Shown piece after piece: positions 60,885 to 64,000 of a stretch of DNA of 64,000 bases. Origin of the DNA: Phoronis australis (lineage: Eukaryota > Phoronida > Phoronidae). The DNA lies in NCBI GenBank assembly GCA_002633005.1, contig NMRA01000093.1, positions 415,322 through 479,321 of the forward strand, in the 5' to 3' direction. The notes beneath the pieces are model-generated. The model was given only the letters and a program-made list of their open reading frames with translations, was not told the origin of the DNA and ran no database searches. Both the position numbers and the translations under genes were made by a program. The stretch's first letter is position 1, and every line of letters begins with the position of its first letter.

Positions 60885-61289
60885 TACAGGGTGTCCCTGC
60901 AAACCTGACTTTTGATCAAAATTCAACAAAACTTATTTCAGTGTTTTACACAAAATGTCCATAAAGGCATTCCGCAACTTGTCGCAGCAGATTTTCTGGG
61001 AGTCAACTAGGAAGGAAGGTCCCGAGGTTACCTGAGGTTCAATATGGGACACAGGGGCTTTGTTTCGTCATTTGTTGAAGAAAGATTCTTGTTTTTGAAG
61101 CATTTTCCAGAGTGAAAGATTTACCGTGGTGCAACATAACCAGGTTGGAACATTTGCCAAAGTGAAACGAATAGTTTTCCAATTCTTGGCCAGTGTAAAT
61201 ATGTGTAAAATTCGGTAGTTAATTTCTTCTGATTATGAAAATGGTGATTAAATTATGTGGTTCAGTTTAATTTTTCGAGACACCTTGTA
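60885..61289. repeat. ~400-bp mariner-like MITE
   Basis: It begins TACAGGGTGTCCC and ends TCGAGACACCTTGTA, a near-perfect inverted repeat (ACARGGTGTCYC) bounded by TA at each end, as Tc1/mariner insertions are. The interior is non-coding. Confidence 0.7.
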
Positions 61290-61707
61290 TGTGTTATAAG
61301 AAAACTTGAAATCTTTAACGGTGGTAAAAGGCGTAATTGGTTCTAGAGGATTTGACTCACAGACCTTTCCTAAAGCTAGCTAGTTCAAAATGAAGACTTT
61401 GGTGAGTATAGTCCTTGTATTAATGACGGTATTCGAAGCACAAATCCCAGTGGTATTACTAATAGTTGTAGGAATAGCATTTATTACTAGACATTTTAAT
61501 GTAAATGTCATGTTAATCGGAGAGTTGGTTGTTTGCTTGATTTAACATCGATTGACCAGGATTTCAGTGTTATGTACACAATGTAACACGCCACAAACTG
61601 ATAGAGGCAGACAAACATACAAACTAAAATAAAGATGGCAGTATGACTAAGGCCAGAACTAAGCTAAAAAGAGCAACGAGAAGCGTTGACGTGTGCCTAC
61701 TGTCATG

Positions 61708-61852
61708 AGCGGCGCACCACAGGGGGCTGGGGGGCTATAGCCCCCCCCCCCACCTTTTTCAGCGCTACGCCGAACATGGTCTATAGGCGATGCACCACAG
61801 GGTGGCTGAGGGGGCTTTAGCCTCCCACTTTCGTGCTGCGCCGCCCATGACT
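61708..61852. repeat. Two tandem copies of the GCGGCGCACCAC C-rich repeat
   Basis: Each copy reads GCGCACCACAGGGGGCTG (second: GATGCACCACAGGGTGGCTG), then a GGGCT-TAGCCCCC hairpin, then a TTTC..GCGCTACGCC-like end. The second ends GCTGCGCCGCCCATGAC. Open frames here merely translate the repeat twice. Confidence 0.65.
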
Positions 61853-61902
61853 GTGCGCCGCAAACGGAATAAGGGGTGCGTCTCAGTTTCATATAATATA
61901 AT

Positions 61903-62005
61903 CAGTGGCGGATCTACGTTTTCAGTAAGGGGGGGTTTAGGATTCCCGCAAAGGTCGAATCCTAGGCGCGTGGCGCCGAGCGGGGGGGAAACCCCCCTCC
62001 CGTGT
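61903..62005 (+). repeat. CAGTGGCGGAT-ended repeat, right end not found
   Basis: It starts CAGTGGCGGATCTACG, continues into a G-run (AGTAAGGGGGGG) and a GC-rich hairpin-like stretch (GCGCGTGGCGCC), and stops at a C-run near 62005. No CCGCCACTG terminus follows, so this is a truncated or different subfamily. Confidence 0.5.
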
Positions 62006-62605
62006 TAAGACATTTTTTGTTTTTGTAGCCAAATAGTGAAATTTCCATGCATCCAAGTTTCTGGCAGTTTTTCTTAAGATAATTTAAAACCCTTCTCGAT
62101 TTCGTCACATGAACTTGGCTCATAAGTTTCGTGAAACTATATTGTGCACATCTGGGTATGAGTCACGCAACCAGCAAAAATTTTTTTGGAACATCTGCTT
62201 ACACACACCTTGTTTAGCATACGAAAAGTCATATACGAAATAGTGCGGTGTGTATACAGGGGTTTAGACAGCTTCCAAATATTCAAGAGCATAAGGAGCA
62301 CCGACGGGGCGTAAAAACTTGAATATCAGATGATCGCGTAACAGCAGCCTCAAGTTGTTTAAGAACGTAGACCTGTACTGTTAGTCCGAAATAAACATGT
62401 GTTCTGTCTCGTTACGAGAAAAACTGGCGAACGATGGTGCTCTCAGCTCATAGTCTATTATTAAAAGCGACAATAAATAATTATCACTTTATTAAGCTGA
62501 ATCACGTTGACAACAATTGAAAAACGTCAAATGTAACAGGAAACAAATCATCTGAAAACAGGTTCACGAAACCAAAACATCCTGTGCACAGTGGTGAAAA
62601 GATTG

Positions 62606-62876
62606 GACCAGTTTGCAGAGGGACCAGATGTACACTGAGAGTATACAAAAAGGCTGACCTGGTCCGTCACGAGACTAAGAGTACACCTGTGCTTATTATC
62701 CCTATAAAAATAGTCGATCTGTCGCGGGACCAAACAGGCTGAGATAAATAGTTTTACAAAGCACACGTTGGTAAAAAAATCACAAGACTAGTTCGCCGAG
62801 GGACCAGAAGTACACTGAAACCCAATATCTACACAAATCAAGCTGGCCTGGTCCGTCGCGAGACCTAAAGTGTACT
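62606..62876. repeat. Two diverged units of a dyad-containing repeat
   Basis: Unit 1 (62606-62690) and unit 2 (62786-62876) share GAGGGACCAGA-GTACACTGA and CTGGTCCGTC-CGAGAC. Within each unit GGGACCAG...GTACACT faces CTGGTCC...GTACAC in partial dyad. A further partial unit (CTGTCGCGGGACCAAACAGG) lies near 62718. Confidence 0.7.
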
Positions 62877-63422
62877 ATGCAAAAAAATTTTGAATTGCAA
62901 ACTTCTCTCTGGACACTTTTTAATCCCCAGTGGTTACTCATACGTTAGTCCTATCCTTCTGTTGTCTAGACTGCCGAGGAGTCTGTATATGGGATCCAAT
63001 GGTTTGCTCGTTTTGGAACCATTCTACCCAGATATCTTCGATGTTTGTTCCCAACGTTTGCACTTCATCAACTGCTGTGTCAATGAGCTTGTAAGCCTCT
63101 ACAATGCCAGCATCGCGTTTCGCAGCTCAGTTGGCACTAAGATCCTTGAGGTTGCCACGTCCATTCAAAAGACTTACATGCGCAACTAAATTTGATCCGT
63201 TCATCATGGACTACTCCAAACCTTGACGATGTATCCCAGGACCTATTTGCATCTCTTGCAATTTTCGAAATAAACGTCCAATGTTTGAACGCTTGAAACC
63301 CGGAGTACTAACATCAAATAAATGCCCATGGGCATGAGCGTTTCATCGGGTGGGCCTTTCTGCGGAAATTCCCAGCATAGAAGACGGCAGTGTGCTTATT
63401 GCAGGTAAAAAGACGGTAGCTG

Positions 63423-63640
63423 TTGAGGTCGGAACTAGGGCTCCTTAGGAGGCCTATTGAACATCGTACGAGTCCCGCAAGACTTTGTTGTGAAAGAACG
63501 GCCTGCCCGCAATTTCTGGTACACTGCTCGCGAATCCGGTCACTTTGTCAATGTGAGTGCCCCCTTGGTCATTCCTTGTATAGACATATCTTGTTAGAGT
63601 GTATCTTCAAACGGACTCGCGACCGCATCACGACGCTCGC
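63423..63640 (+). pseudogene. Probable LINE C-terminal CCHC fragment
   Basis: The frame contains CQCECPLGHSLYRHILLEC followed by RTRDRI. This resembles the C-x2-C...H...C ending of LINE ORF2 proteins (PLT..HIL.EC). The upstream frame 62890-63189 may belong to the same element but I could not match it. Confidence 0.45.
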
Positions 63641-64000
63641 CACAATAGCATTTCTTCGGAAAAAGAATTGTTTTCAAAAATATTACATGTACATATACAC
63701 TGTATGATATTGCGCAAGACAACTTTACTATGCATCAGTCAAGTTCGAGTTACAAACGTGTGGAGTGTAACAGAATGACAAGGCATGACAGTTGAGGTAA
63801 AAACGTTGCACGTCAACTCGCCTGAATATCAGGGTTGCGGCACCACAGTATTTCCCCTAATCAAATCAAAACATATCTTAGAGTAAAGAAGCTAGTTACC
63901 TGAATAAATCAGCTATAGAACTGCTCTTTCAGCGGTGGATTCATTTAAAATGCTTGGCTACTTCAGAAGTATCGACGGAAATGCCCGCACAATTTATCTC

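Noticed and set aside
61659-62008. Pro/Gly-rich frames at 61.7-62.0 kb
   Set aside because: They translate the duplicated C-rich repeat and the CAGTGGCGGAT repeat end; no protein motif.

Overview
This is an AT-rich, intron-containing, transposon-dense eukaryotic nuclear window. I see no prokaryotic operons. Over-represented palindromic words (TACATGTA, TAGGCCTA) and the repeat content suggest a marine invertebrate, perhaps a deuterostome such as an echinoderm or hemichordate. That taxonomic guess is weak. Five single-base 'n' gap marks (22891, 23374, 32070, 33492, 51970) show a draft scaffold, and two of them sit between duplicated sequence.

Two host genes can be built from exons whose splice phases agree. 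(1) A complete 14-exon gene on the minus strand (ATG at 45143, stop at 28516) encodes a predicted 1238-aa protein. I identify it as CTC1, the large OB-fold subunit of the telomeric CST complex. (2) A three-exon plus-strand gene (53344-57811) encodes a 351-aa secreted protein: signal peptide, one MAM domain, a Thr-rich mucin-like stalk and a C-terminal GPI-anchor-like signal. A possible 117-aa membrane protein at 47832-48185 is weak.

Layout. 1-7250: mostly unassigned DNA with a truncated MITE and a CA microsatellite. 7250-9250: decayed L1/Tx1-like LINE (minus). 10856-18180: an I-clade-like LINE with RNase H (minus), split by a 4265-bp insertion (13267-17531) whose two ends are copies of one MITE and whose outer flanks carry a 5-bp target duplication. 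19540-20215: DIRS-like reverse transcriptase fragment. 21615-22307: a pair of near-identical 164-bp direct repeats. 24.2-26.3 kb: several minisatellites. 27.2-28.47 kb: an array of diverged ~150-bp monomers, many starting with a CTCF-like motif. 28.5-45.15 kb: CTC1, whose introns hold a decayed Ty3-like pol, a LINE tail, a 38-bp satellite and at least five MITEs. 45.15-53.3 kb: upstream DNA, one more MITE and a haplotype-like duplication. 53.3-57.8 kb: the MAM/mucin gene, with a 575-bp long-inverted-repeat element in intron 2. 58-64 kb: a 27-bp minisatellite, a mariner-like MITE, C-rich repeats and a LINE tail.

The two host genes have no evident functional link. The rest of the window is a record of layered transposition, mostly non-autonomous elements.
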